Source: Arthrobacter sp. 9V (GTDB lineage: Bacteria > Actinomycetota > Actinomycetes > Actinomycetales > Micrococcaceae). From it: a stretch of 64,000 nt of DNA. The stretch is taken from positions 280,529-344,528 of the forward strand of contig NZ_LR732912.1 in the NCBI RefSeq assembly GCF_902506065.1. Direction: 5' to 3'. The position numbers and the translations under genes are program-made. The notes beneath the pieces were generated by a model. The model did not search any database and had not been told where the DNA came from. It worked only from the letters and a program-made list of their open reading frames with translations. Shown here one piece after another: positions 1-8,011 of the stretch. Position 1 is the stretch's first letter; the number at the start of each line of letters is the position of its first letter.

Positions 1-2
1 CT

Positions 3-470
3 TTACTCCGCCAGTAGTCCTGTGGTCCGGTAGGGGATCACTTCCCTGAGGAACATGCTGGTGGATGTACGAACAATGCCCGGACACAATCGAATTTCTT
101 CGGATACCCGGTACAGATCATCCGGACTCTTGGCCACTACCCGGATGATGAGGTCGGTATCGCCGGCGGGGGCGTGGCATTCCAGGACTTCGGGGATGTC
201 CCGCAGGGCAGCGATAGCTTCGTTGAGGTGGCTCTGGTCCAGTTCGGCGCTGACGGCGGCAGCCACACCGCGTCCCAAGGCTGAGGGCAGGACGCGGCTG
301 CTGTTGGGTCGGAGTGCTCCGGACGCCGTCATCCGTTCCAACCGGGACTGAACTGTTCCGCGAGCAAGGTGCAGTTTCTGCGCCAGCACCATGATGGGCA
401 CCCGGGGATCTTCGTCCAAGGCGGCGAGGATCCGGCGGTCCGTGGCGTCGAGTTCCTGCAAAGTGACCAC
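3..470 (-). CDS. Lrp/AsnC family transcriptional regulator
   Basis: An N-terminal winged helix (ELDATDRRIL through the ARGTVQSRLERM recognition helix) is followed by a C-terminal RAM/ligand-binding domain that includes the GDTDLIIRV core typical of AsnC/Lrp proteins. The stop lies at bases 3-5, so the gene is complete. The open frame runs upstream to a TTG at 512, but that codon sits inside a perfect inverted repeat (495-513) and gives an atypical N-terminus. GTG at 470 gives the usual Lrp start (VVTLQELDATDRR), is preceded by AGGAA, and has CATAGT six bases upstream. I therefore place the start at 470. It probably acts as a DNA-binding feast/famine-type regulator sensing an amino acid. The target is unknown; the palindrome suggests autoregulation. 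Family certain, ligand unknown. Confidence 0.85.
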   Translation of the reverse strand: MVTLQELDATDRRILAALDEDPRVPIMVLAQKLHLARGTVQSRLERMTASGALRPNSSRVLPSALGRGVAAAVSAELDQSHLNEAIAALRDIPEVLECHAPAGDTDLIIRVVAKSPDDLYRVSEEIRLCPGIVRTSTSMFLREVIPYRTTGLLAE

Positions 471-494
471 TTCCTGACTATGTTTTTGAACCGT

Positions 495-513
495 ATTGGT
501 CAGATCGACCAAT
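495..513. promoter_or_regulatory. Candidate AsnC/Lrp operator (inverted repeat)
   Basis: The arms ATTGGTC and GACCAAT are perfect reverse complements separated by 5 bases (AGATC). The site lies 25 bases upstream of the preferred start of the adjacent AsnC-type regulator, overlapping where its -35 region would be. That position fits autoregulation. Binding is inferred. Confidence 0.5.
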
Positions 514-825
514 CATTGCGGTGTCCGTTGCACCAACTGTATGTCTACTGCTCAAATAGTGACAACGAAGCAGGACGAGGCTACCGCCGAAGCCCGCAGG
601 CACCAGGACCCCGGCACACCACCCGGAGTCCTGCACAGTTTCCCGCAAGGAAGCAGCCGCTGATTGACTCTTGTTCACAGCATTGTCATTCCGCACCCGC
701 CCCTTCACCCGGGCGCCACAGCAAGAGCCCCTGAGCTACCGGATCGTTGCGGTAGCTGAGGGGCTCTTGTGCTTTCCGGCCAGGTCTATCTATAGGGGAC
801 TTGGCTGGTTCCTCTGGCAGGCGCA
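514..825. other. Divergent intergenic region with a strong hairpin
   Basis: No convincing protein-coding gene is visible here. At 722-769 there is a 19-bp inverted repeat with one mismatch around a 10-base loop (arms start CAAGAGCCCC and end GGGGCTCTTG). It resembles an intrinsic terminator but lacks a clear T-tract, and it lies between two divergent genes where there is nothing obvious to terminate. Confidence 0.5.
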
Positions 826-831
826 TAGGCT
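801..831 (+). promoter_or_regulatory. Promoter of gluQ (leaderless)
   Basis: TTGGCT (801-806), a 19-base spacer and TAGGCT (826-831) precede the gluQ ATG at 838 by exactly six bases. Transcription would start at or beside the A of the ATG. No Shine-Dalgarno sequence is present. Confidence 0.55.
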
Positions 832-837
832 TGGACC

Positions 838-1740
838 ATGACGTCTGCCGGCCGCTTCGCCCCGAGCCCCTCCGGCGAACTGCACGTCGGCAACCTTCGC
901 ACCGCCATCCTTGCCTGGCTTTTCGCCAAGTCCAGCGGACGGACATTCCTGCTTCGCGTCGAGGACCTGGACCGGGCCAGGTCCGGCGCGGAGGCGGAGC
1001 AGCTCCGCGATCTGCAGGCTGTGGGCGTCAGCTGGGACAGCGCCGTCGTACGCCAGACTGAGCGGGCGGCGCTGTACGACGCAGCGATTGCGCGGCTCAC
1101 GGCCGAAGGCCGCACCTACGAGTGCTTTTGTACCCGGCGGGAGATCCAGGAAGCACCGTCCGCGCCGCATGCGCCGCATGGCGCCTATCCGGGGACCTGC
1201 CGCCGGCTTTCGCACGCCGAGCGTGAGATCCGGCGTGCCACTCGTCCTGCTTCCATCCGCCTTCGCTCGGAGGTTTCGGAGTGGGCTGTTGAGGATCAGT
1301 TACGCGGCAATTATGTGGGGGTCGTGGATGACTTTGTCCTCCGCCGAAACGATGGCGTCACGGCCTACAACCTCGCGGTAGTGGTTGACGATGCCGCCCA
1401 AGGGATTGACCAGGTGGTTCGGGGCGACGACCTCCTCCCGTCCACCCCGCGGCAGGCGTATCTGGCAACACTTTTGGGTTTGTCGGTGCCGGAATACGCC
1501 CACGTTCCGTTGGTGGTGAACCACGACGGCGTCAGGCTGGCGAAGCGCGACGGCGCCGTCACGCTGGGCGACCTCGCCGCCGTCGGAATCCCCGCCGAAC
1601 GCGTCCGCGACCTGATCCTCGAGTCCCTTGAACTGCCTGCCGGAAGCGTGCAGGATGCGCTGCCGCACTTCACGCCGCAGAACGTGCCAAAGACGCCCTG
1701 GGTGTGGAAACTCCCCGGGTCTAAAACCGGCGCCGCGTAG
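838..1740 (+). CDS. gluQ: Glutamyl-Q tRNA(Asp) synthetase
   Basis: A 300-residue class I aminoacyl-tRNA synthetase catalytic domain without the anticodon-binding domain of GluRS. This matches the family that attaches glutamate to queuosine 34 of tRNA(Asp). Visible features: N-terminal GRFAPSPSGELHVGNLR (HIGH-like HVGN), the zinc-site pattern CFC then AYPGTC near residues 95-120, and a KMSKS-like LAKRDGAVTL near residue 240. The length is typical for GluQ-RS (about 300) against about 470 for GluRS. The start is the ATG six bases after a TAGGCT -10 element, so the mRNA looks leaderless. The stop TAG lies inside the predicted -10 of the next gene. Confidence 0.93.
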   Translation: MTSAGRFAPSPSGELHVGNLRTAILAWLFAKSSGRTFLLRVEDLDRARSGAEAEQLRDLQAVGVSWDSAVVRQTERAALYDAAIARLTAEGRTYECFCTRREIQEAPSAPHAPHGAYPGTCRRLSHAEREIRRATRPASIRLRSEVSEWAVEDQLRGNYVGVVDDFVLRRNDGVTAYNLAVVVDDAAQGIDQVVRGDDLLPSTPRQAYLATLLGLSVPEYAHVPLVVNHDGVRLAKRDGAVTLGDLAAVGIPAERVRDLILESLELPAGSVQDALPHFTPQNVPKTPWVWKLPGSKTGAA

Positions 1741-1743
1741 GCT
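1738..1743 (+). promoter_or_regulatory. -10 element built from the gluQ stop codon
   Basis: TAGGCT lies exactly six bases before the ATG at 1750. Its first three bases are the TAG stop codon of gluQ. The arrangement is the same leaderless signature seen before gluQ itself. Confidence 0.45.
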
Positions 1744-1749
1744 GTCTGG

Positions 1750-2868
1750 ATGGAGTCACAGCTGATCGCCCCAGGTTTCGAACCCGTCGCCGAGCTCTTC
1801 GCCCGTTTCCTCGAGCAGGATCCTGACTACTCTGCGCAAGTTGCGGCATACCATCGCGGGGTCAAGGTGCTGGACCTCAGCGGCGGCCCGCACACCAGCC
1901 CGGATTCCGTCACGGGCGTCTTCTCGTGTTCCAAGGGCATGGCAGGGCTGGTCATGGCGTTGCTCGTTCAAGACGGCCAGCTGGATCTTGACGCGGAGGT
2001 GGTCAAGTACTGGCCGGAATTCGGTGTGGAGGGTAAGTCCTCAATCACCGTTGCACAGCTTCTTTCGCATCAAGCCGGGCTCCTGGGAGTGGAAGGCGGC
2101 CTAAGCCTCCATGAGGTCAACAACTCCGAGCTCGCCGCCGCCAAGCTGGCCAAACTTCCGCCACTGTGGAAGCCCGGTGCCGCGTTCGGATATCACGCGC
2201 TGACCATCGGCATCTTCATGGAAGAGCTATGCCGCCGCATTACCGGTGCCGCCTTGCAGGAGATTTTCGAGCAACGCATCCGTGCAGTAACAGGTGCGCA
2301 CTTCTATCTGGGCCTGCCCGAATCCGAGGAAGCCCGGTTTGCGCCGTTCCGCTGGGCGGCCGATCCCTCATGGCCGTGGGTGGACCCGGCCAGCCACTTC
2401 GGCCTGGCAGCCAACGCGGCCTTCGGCGACATCCTGGACCTTCCCAACATGCAGGACGTCCGGGCTGCCGGGCAGTGTTCGGTGGCGGGCGTGGCCAGCG
2501 CGGAAGGCATGGCGAGGATCTATGCGGCGGCGTTGACTGGGTTGGAGGGCGAATCCGCCATGCCACCCCTCCTGACAGAGGAAACCATCCGGACTGTGTC
2601 CGCCGAGCAGGTCTTCGGGATCGACCGTGTGTTCGGCGAGACCGGCTGCTTCGGCACCGTTTTCATGAAGTCGCACGCACGAATGCCATTCGGCAGCTAC
2701 CGAGCGTTCGGGCACGACGGCGCCAGCGCATCTTTGGGGTTCGCGGACCCTGTGTATGAACTCGGCTTTGGGTACGTGCCGCAGACTGCCGAGCCCGGGG
2801 GACTGGGGTGCCGGAACTTCCAGCTGAGCTCTGCAGTGCGGGAAGTGATTGCGGGGCTCGCGGCGTAG
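1750..2868 (+). CDS. Serine hydrolase, beta-lactamase/EstB-like family
   Basis: A 372-residue protein of the class C beta-lactamase fold. The S-x-x-K nucleophile motif is SCSKG (near residue 58), the second motif is a Tyr at FGYHAL (near residue 147), and the third is GHDGASASLGFAD (HDG-type, near residue 320). There is no signal peptide, so it is probably cytoplasmic. Proteins of this type are mostly esterases or peptidase-like hydrolases (EstB, LACTB-like), not drug-resistance lactamases. The substrate cannot be told from sequence. It follows gluQ by nine bases but seems to have its own leaderless promoter. Confidence 0.85.
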   Translation: MESQLIAPGFEPVAELFARFLEQDPDYSAQVAAYHRGVKVLDLSGGPHTSPDSVTGVFSCSKGMAGLVMALLVQDGQLDLDAEVVKYWPEFGVEGKSSITVAQLLSHQAGLLGVEGGLSLHEVNNSELAAAKLAKLPPLWKPGAAFGYHALTIGIFMEELCRRITGAALQEIFEQRIRAVTGAHFYLGLPESEEARFAPFRWAADPSWPWVDPASHFGLAANAAFGDILDLPNMQDVRAAGQCSVAGVASAEGMARIYAAALTGLEGESAMPPLLTEETIRTVSAEQVFGIDRVFGETGCFGTVFMKSHARMPFGSYRAFGHDGASASLGFADPVYELGFGYVPQTAEPGGLGCRNFQLSSAVREVIAGLAA

Positions 2869-2890
2869 TTGAGCTGCTGTTAACGGAGAC

Positions 2891-3502
2891 TTAGCTGAGC
2901 TGCGCGGCCGGGACTCCGGCCGCCATTCCTGCCCACAGGGTGTCCGTAGTAGCGGTGACTACATCCTCCACTGAATTTCCGTCCAACTGCCCGCCGGCGG
3001 CAAGAAGGGCCGTGCCGTGCAGGCTCACGAAGCACACCATGGCCAATGTCTCGGGGTTGCCGTCGGCCAGGACGCCGGCCTCCTGCGCTTCGGCGATCAT
3101 GGCTTGGGCAACGTGTATTCCTTGCGCCCCGGTGCTTCGCAGCTCCTCGCTGGAATCGGGGTGGTGCTTGGTGGAGTACATCACCGTGAGCAGGGCCGGG
3201 TGCTCCACAGCAAACTCCACATAGGACTTGCCCACGCTGACAAAACGTTGCCGGAGGTCTTCGCCGGACCGGGCGGCGTCCCGGATGCGGCGGTTCATGG
3301 ACTCAAAGCCGGCCAGTGCTAGTGCGTCAATCAGTGCCTGTTTGTCGCGGAAGTGCTTGGCCGGGGCGCCGTGGCTGACGTTGACGTCCCGGGCCAGCTG
3401 CCTGAGGGAGAGACCCTCGACTCCGGCTTCTTCGATGGTTTCCATGGCCCGCTCAAGGAGGGCTTCCCGGAGCTTGCCGTGGTGGTAGGGCTGGTCGGTC
3501 AT
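2891..3502 (-). CDS. TetR family transcriptional regulator
   Basis: 203 residues with an N-terminal TetR helix-turn-helix (GVEGLSLRQLARDVNVSHGAPAKHF region, residues 25-50) and a divergent ligand-binding C-terminal domain resembling TetR_C_33/WHG-type members. It is divergently transcribed from a short-chain dehydrogenase 101 bases away, with repeated GTAGTC motifs between them, so it probably represses both. The start is leaderless: on the minus strand TAGACT (3514-3509) is six bases before the ATG. Inducer unknown. Confidence 0.9.
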   Translation of the reverse strand: MTDQPYHHGKLREALLERAMETIEEAGVEGLSLRQLARDVNVSHGAPAKHFRDKQALIDALALAGFESMNRRIRDAARSGEDLRQRFVSVGKSYVEFAVEHPALLTVMYSTKHHPDSSEELRSTGAQGIHVAQAMIAEAQEAGVLADGNPETLAMVCFVSLHGTALLAAGGQLDGNSVEDVVTATTDTLWAGMAAGVPAAQLS

Positions 3503-3518
3503 GCTGTCAGTCTAAGCC

Positions 3519-3574
3519 AATGTAGTCATTGACAACAAAGTAGTCACTGCCTACCATGTAGACAGCGACTACAT
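3519..3574. promoter_or_regulatory. TetR operator cluster and divergent promoters
   Basis: Three copies of a TGTAGTC-RYTG motif occur: 3519-3533 (plus), 3538-3551 (plus) and 3557-3574 (minus). The third forms an ATGTAG/CTACAT inverted repeat. They overlap a good plus-strand promoter, TTGACA (3529-3534), 17 bases, TACCAT (3552-3557), and the leaderless minus-strand promoter of the TetR gene. Operator function is inferred from position and repetition. Confidence 0.6.
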
Positions 3575-3603
3575 TAGTTAGCCTCAATCGATGGGATTCA
3601 GCC

Positions 3604-4395
3604 ATGACCATGACTTACGCAGGTACCACTGCACTCATTACGGGTGCCAGCTCCGGCCTCGGTGCCGAGTTCGCGGCACAGTTTGCTGCCCGGCGTTCCA
3701 ATCTTGTCCTCGTTGCCAGGCGCGCCGATCGTCTTGAAGAGCTGGCCCAGGACTTGCGGACCCGGCATGGGATCACCGTCACCGTAATCCCCATGGACCT
3801 GGGCCGTGCAGGAGTTGGCCGCGAGCTCTTCGATGAATTGTCCGGCCGCGGAATCACCGTGGACACCTTGATCAACAACGCCGGATTCGCCACCCACGGC
3901 CCGCTGGCGGAAGAAAATCCGGACACCATTGCCGCTGAAATTTCCCTGAATGTTGCCGCCCTCGTGGACATTACCCGGGCCTTCCTGCCGGGACTACTGG
4001 CTTCGGGGAAGGGCGCGCTGTTGAACGTGGCCAGCACAGCCGCCTTCCAACCCATTCCCGGCATGGCCGTGTACGGCGCTACCAAAGCCTTCGTGCTGAG
4101 CTTCACCGAAGCTGTTGCCCACGAAAACAAAGCCTCAGGGCTCAATGTCCTGGCCCTTTGCCCCGGCGCGACGCGCACGGAGTTCTTCGAGGTCCTCGGT
4201 GGCGAGTCAGCAGCTGTCGGCAAGATGCAATCCTCTGAACAGGTTGTGGCGACTGCCCTCAAGGCTCTCGATCGCAAGGACACGCCCGGAAGCGTCGTTT
4301 CCGGATGGGTCAACCGGGTGACGGCAGGGTTCGCGCAGCGTTTGCCCAGGGCCGTTACCGTCGCCATCGCTGCGCGAGCCGTTCAAGACTGGTAG
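3604..4395 (+). CDS. Short-chain dehydrogenase/reductase, DltE-like
   Basis: A 263-residue classical-like SDR. It has a cofactor motif TGASSGLG (residues 11-18), an NNAGF motif, a catalytic Ser region (LNVASTAAF), and Y-x-x-x-K as YGATK. The R-R-A-D-R segment after beta-2 suggests NADP(H) preference. The substrate is unknown. It is divergent from the TetR regulator and behind TetR-type operators, so expression is probably inducible. Only a weak ribosome-binding site precedes the ATG. Nothing else is co-directional within about 170 bases. Confidence 0.88.
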   Translation: MTMTYAGTTALITGASSGLGAEFAAQFAARRSNLVLVARRADRLEELAQDLRTRHGITVTVIPMDLGRAGVGRELFDELSGRGITVDTLINNAGFATHGPLAEENPDTIAAEISLNVAALVDITRAFLPGLLASGKGALLNVASTAAFQPIPGMAVYGATKAFVLSFTEAVAHENKASGLNVLALCPGATRTEFFEVLGGESAAVGKMQSSEQVVATALKALDRKDTPGSVVSGWVNRVTAGFAQRLPRAVTVAIAARAVQDW

Positions 4396-4396
4396 G

Positions 4397-4470
4397 CCGG
4401 CTTCTTAGAACCGGCTTCTTAGAACCGGCTTCTCAGAACCGGCTTCTCAGAACCGGCTTCTCAGAACCGG
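4397..4470 (+). repeat. 14-bp tandem repeat, five copies plus a partial
   Basis: Five head-to-tail units of CCGGCTTCTYAGAA at 4397, 4411, 4425, 4439 and 4453, followed by CCGG. The first two units have T and the last three C at the variable position. The array begins two bases after the SDR stop codon. Each junction can form a small AGAA/TTCT hairpin. Confidence 0.9.
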
Positions 4471-4563
4471 TGGCTTGGGGCCGGTGTTTTGGGGTCCGTC
4501 GCAGCGGATAGCCTGAAGGGGAGGACTGATCCCCGTCGGTCCCTCTTCAAGCCGGAGGCCAGC

Positions 4564-5100
4564 ATGACCGAACCACGCTTTACCGTAGAGACAGCCCAGG
4601 TTTTGGCCGAGGTGGCGCACAACCGGCAGAAGGACAAGCTCAAACGGCCGTATCGGGAGCACGTTCTGGCCGTGGGCGACGCGCTTGCCGACTTTGACGA
4701 GGACATTCAGATAGCCGGCTACCTTCACGACATCGCCGAGGACACGCCCATCACCAGGCAAGCGCTGCTGGAAATGGGTGTGTCCGAGCGTGCAGTGGAC
4801 ATCATCGAGCGCGTCACCCGCCGCTTCCATGACGACCCGGATGATTACGACGCCGGTATCCGTTTCGTTGCGGAGGACCACGACGCAACGTTGGTGAAGA
4901 TCGCGGACAACGCCCACAATTCCTTGCCGGAGAGGGTCAAAGCGCTAGCTGAAAAGTGGCCGGACAAGCCCCCGGTAACCCGCTATGCCGATGCACGCCC
5001 TGTGCTGTACACGGCCGTTCCCCGGGAAGAGGTCCGGATGATCCTGGAGCGGATCAACCCGTATCTCCTTCGTGAGCTGGACGAGATCGTCCCCGAGTAG
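4564..5100 (+). CDS. HD-domain phosphohydrolase (small SpoT-like)
   Basis: 178 residues with the HD metal-site order of the (p)ppGpp hydrolase/MESH1-like group: H-x(n)-HDIAEDT near residue 57 and VKIADNAHN near residue 112, where the second Asp and Asn fit the RelA/SpoT hydrolase signature. There is no synthetase, TGS or ACT domain. It could be a small alarmone hydrolase or an unrelated nucleotide phosphohydrolase. The start ATG has GGAGG seven bases upstream; an upstream in-frame extension to 4489 lacks this. It is monocistronic and ends before the 61-bp palindromic repeats. Confidence 0.7.
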   Translation: MTEPRFTVETAQVLAEVAHNRQKDKLKRPYREHVLAVGDALADFDEDIQIAGYLHDIAEDTPITRQALLEMGVSERAVDIIERVTRRFHDDPDDYDAGIRFVAEDHDATLVKIADNAHNSLPERVKALAEKWPDKPPVTRYADARPVLYTAVPREEVRMILERINPYLLRELDEIVPE

Positions 5101-5113
5101 CCCTCACCCACCC

Positions 5114-5174
5114 GTTGTGGGGCCTGCTCTGCGTGTTTGGCGTGGGTTTTGGGGCGTAAAGCGGGCCCCGCAAC
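5114..5174. repeat. 61-bp palindromic intergenic element, copy 1
   Basis: Begins GTTGTGGGGCC and ends GGCCCCGCAAC, which are near-perfect reverse complements. Internal bases are shared with copy 2 (5188-5248). It lies just after the HD-domain gene. Confidence 0.8.
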
Positions 5175-5187
5175 GCGAGGGGGGGCC

Positions 5188-5248
5188 GTTGTGGGGCCCA
5201 CTCTGCGTGTTTGACGTGGGTTTTGGGGCGTAAAGCGGGCCCCGCAAC
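5188..5248. repeat. 61-bp palindromic intergenic element, copy 2
   Basis: Same length and ends as copy 1, with about four differences, 13 bases further on. It sits at the end of the LtrA-like gene on the other strand, so the pair may act as a bidirectional terminator between convergent genes. Confidence 0.8.
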
Positions 5249-5264
5249 GCGAGGGCGGAGTTCT

Positions 5265-6509
5265 TTAGCCCGCGGCGGTTTCGAGCCGGCTGAGTGCTGC
5301 TGCCCGGCCCTTGTGTCCGCGGCGTTCGTCATATGCAGTGGACAGGCCCAGGACCACCATCATGACCAGCATGCAGATGGGCACGGTTGCGCCAACTGCC
5401 GCCAGGGCAATGCTTGCTGCCAGGCCCAGGACCACCAGCGTGGAGCTCAAGAGGTGTTCCCGGTCCATGCCGAGCAGGATTCCGTACAGCGTGCTGAGGG
5501 AGACCTTGAACAGAATGATGGGGATGGCGATGGAAGCCACGGCAGCGGCAGCAGGTATGTGGGTTTCGTGGTCAATGAAGTACGCGGCAACGTGTAGCCC
5601 GGCACCTGTGGCCGCAATGGCTGCGAAGACCGGCATGTGCCCGTAGCCGAACACCCATGAACGGTGCCGTTGAACGTGCAGTGCCGGGCCTGAGGGCAGG
5701 ATGAAGTAAATCCACCACATGGCGAAGGCCAGGCCGGTTCCGCTCAAGCCCACCAGGGCAGCATCCATGGACCAGCTGTGGGTAGCCACGATCGCCCGCA
5801 GGGTTTCAATGGCACCAATCAAGCATTCACCCAGGGCGATGATGGCCAGTAGCCCGTATCTTTCGGCAATGTGATGCGCATGCCACGGGGTACGGATCTT
5901 CCGTTCGGCGAAGTACGGTGCCGCCATCTCCAAGATGAACAGGGGCGCCGTGATGAGGAAAGTGGTAATGACGTTCGAATCCACCACCAGCACAGCAACC
6001 CATCCAACCTGGACGATCCCCACGTACTTCGCGTATCGCAAACAGGTTTCACGTCGTTCGGGATCCTGGCGGGCCGCTCGCAGCCACTGGAAGATCAGGG
6101 CCACCCGCATGACGATGTAGCCAAGGACTATGGTGACGTTATCCACATGTTCGCCCTCGATGATCGAGTGGAACATCGGCTCGATACCCATGGCCAGGAT
6201 GAGCACACCCACCATCTGGATCATGGTCACAACACGGAACACCCAGTCGTCGGTGTCGTAGGCGCTGGCAAACCACGTGAAGTTGATCCACGCCCAGATC
6301 ACGGCAAACATGGCGAAGGAGAAGGCCAGGAGTCCCGGCCAGAAATGGGCTTCAGCCACGGCATGCGCAAACTGGTTCCCCGCAACGCCGAATGCGATGA
6401 CGAAGGTCAGGTCGAAGAAGAGCTCCAGCGGAGTTGCTGTGCGGTGCTTTTCGTGGGGATCGCGGCCGCCCATTCGGGACAGTGCATGGCGAAGTGGATT
6501 CGAGGACAT
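5265..6509 (-). CDS. Low temperature requirement protein A (LtrA) family membrane protein
   Basis: A 414-residue polytopic membrane protein with about ten hydrophobic segments. The family signature is clear near the N-terminus: ELFFDLTFV, then WAWINFTWFASAYDTDD. LtrA was named from a Listeria cold-growth phenotype; the molecular function is unknown. On the minus strand TAACCT lies seven bases before the ATG and there is no ribosome-binding site, so the transcript may be leaderless. It is convergent with the HD-domain gene across two 61-bp palindromes. Confidence 0.88.
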   Translation of the reverse strand: MSSNPLRHALSRMGGRDPHEKHRTATPLELFFDLTFVIAFGVAGNQFAHAVAEAHFWPGLLAFSFAMFAVIWAWINFTWFASAYDTDDWVFRVVTMIQMVGVLILAMGIEPMFHSIIEGEHVDNVTIVLGYIVMRVALIFQWLRAARQDPERRETCLRYAKYVGIVQVGWVAVLVVDSNVITTFLITAPLFILEMAAPYFAERKIRTPWHAHHIAERYGLLAIIALGECLIGAIETLRAIVATHSWSMDAALVGLSGTGLAFAMWWIYFILPSGPALHVQRHRSWVFGYGHMPVFAAIAATGAGLHVAAYFIDHETHIPAAAAVASIAIPIILFKVSLSTLYGILLGMDREHLLSSTLVVLGLAASIALAAVGATVPICMLVMMVVLGLSTAYDERRGHKGRAAALSRLETAAG

Positions 6510-6565
6510 GGCTCAAAGGTTACCGTTCCCCCTGCCGCCGCGCCGAGATCGCGGCCAGGAGAGAA

Positions 6566-7879
6566 CTACACGCGGCCCAGGACGTCGATGTCTTCCAGGA
6601 AATCCTGGTGCACCTCGGGGCTGACAGTGGTCCGGGTATCCCCGATCGCGTCGAGGTAGTCCTGCGTTACGGGCCCCTTACGCCCGTTGGAAGCAGAGCT
6701 GGCTGAACCGCCCGAAGCAGCGTCGTCGTCGTAAACGGCTTTTTCCAGAGCCCGCTGGGAGGCGCTGCGGGCAGCAAACTCGATGTCGGCCGGCGAGAAA
6801 CCTTCGGTCCGTTCCACCAGCTGGGCAATATCAACCGAGTCCACCACGGTGGCAGGAATGAAGCGTTGCCACATGGCTTCGCGGGCGTGGACGTCGGGCA
6901 GCCCGATGGGGATGACGTAGTCGAACCGGCCGTGGCGCAGGAACGCCGTGTCCAGGGCGCGGATGAAGTTGGTGGCGCACACCAGCAAACGGCCTGGTTG
7001 TTCGCGGAAGGCCGGGATGATCTTGAGGAGCTCGTTGGTGACGCCCTGCAATGGCGACGGCGGATCACCGGCACGCTGCGATGCGATCTCCTCAACTTCG
7101 TCGATGAACACCACGGCGTGTTCCAACTCGGCGATTTCCAGGAACGTCTCGCGTAGCGCCCCTGCCAGGCCCTTTGGATCGGCGGCCAGGCGGGACGGGA
7201 ACACTTCCACGAAAGGCCACTCCAGACGGGAGGCGATTGCCTTGGCGAACGTGGTCTTGCCGGTGCCCGGAGGACCGAACAGCACCACGGCGCGCGGGGG
7301 AACCACGCCGTATTCGTCGGCGAGGTCCGCCTCAGCCAAGGGAAGTACCAGCCGCCGTTCCAGCAGTTCCTTCTCACGACGCATGCCTGCCACGTTCTCC
7401 CACAGGTCCCGGGCAAGGATGCGCCCGCCCAGCAGTCCCAAGGCGCCAAGTTCCTGCCGTTGAACGGGGATGGTCCGCTCGAAATAGCGCAGATTCTTTT
7501 TCACCACGAAACCGCGGCCGAGGAAGGCTTCCACCCGCGTTTCGGTTTCCGGCATGAGCGCGGAGAGTTTGTTGAGGCCGTGCGGAGCCATGCGGTTCTC
7601 GACGGCGGACAGCAGCGAGGTGCCGATTCCGCGGCCGCGGAACTCAGTAAGGGTGGCCAGGAAGACGATCCATCCTTGGTCATGCGCGGCGCGTCCGACG
7701 GCGGCGCCCACCACCTGCTCGCCCTGCACCGCCACCACGGCGTGGTCCTTTTCGCAGGATGCCAGAACCTCGGACAACGCGTACACAGGCTCTACACCGT
7801 CGGCCTTGAGTGACTCCCAAAGGTGCAGGATGCCGTCCAAATCGGACGAGTGGAAGTCCCTGATGCGCCAGTTGCTCAT
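6566..7879 (-). CDS. GNAT acetyltransferase fused to an AAA+ ATPase
   Basis: A 437-residue fusion. Residues 1 to about 135 are a GNAT fold with the acetyl-CoA loop FRGRGIGTSLL. Residues from about 165 are an AAA+ module with Walker A GPPGTGKTT, Walker B VVFIDEVEEIA, sensor 1 CATNF and an arginine-finger-like FLRHGRFD, followed by the helical lid. The AAA part is of the FtsH/Cdc48 classical clade type. The start ATG at 7879 has AGGAGA at good spacing; the open frame extends further but without support. A regulatory role, with acetylation coupled to an ATP-driven remodelling activity, is inference; no substrate is known. Confidence 0.85.
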   Translation of the reverse strand: MSNWRIRDFHSSDLDGILHLWESLKADGVEPVYALSEVLASCEKDHAVVAVQGEQVVGAAVGRAAHDQGWIVFLATLTEFRGRGIGTSLLSAVENRMAPHGLNKLSALMPETETRVEAFLGRGFVVKKNLRYFERTIPVQRQELGALGLLGGRILARDLWENVAGMRREKELLERRLVLPLAEADLADEYGVVPPRAVVLFGPPGTGKTTFAKAIASRLEWPFVEVFPSRLAADPKGLAGALRETFLEIAELEHAVVFIDEVEEIASQRAGDPPSPLQGVTNELLKIIPAFREQPGRLLVCATNFIRALDTAFLRHGRFDYVIPIGLPDVHAREAMWQRFIPATVVDSVDIAQLVERTEGFSPADIEFAARSASQRALEKAVYDDDAASGGSASSASNGRKGPVTQDYLDAIGDTRTTVSPEVHQDFLEDIDVLGRV

Positions 7880-8011
7880 GGCTGTATCTCCTGAGTCTGC
7901 TAAGTGAGTCGCCGTTGATCTCTTGGAGTTGAGCATAGGCGAAGCACCGCTGCAGGAGGTTGCGGGCCCGTTGCGTTACGAAACAGGCGTTGCAGTCAGT
8001 AAAAGAAGCCC

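Noticed and set aside
478..708. 76-residue minus-strand protein upstream of the AsnC gene
   Set aside because: No domain or start signal, and it overlaps the regulatory palindrome.
520..720. tRNA gene between the AsnC and gluQ genes
   Set aside because: No acceptor stem, D-loop or T-loop (GTTCRA) pattern could be assembled on either strand.
1750..2868. Beta-lactam resistance gene
   Set aside because: The SxxK, Tyr and HDG motifs fit the esterase/EstB side of the family, and there is no export signal.
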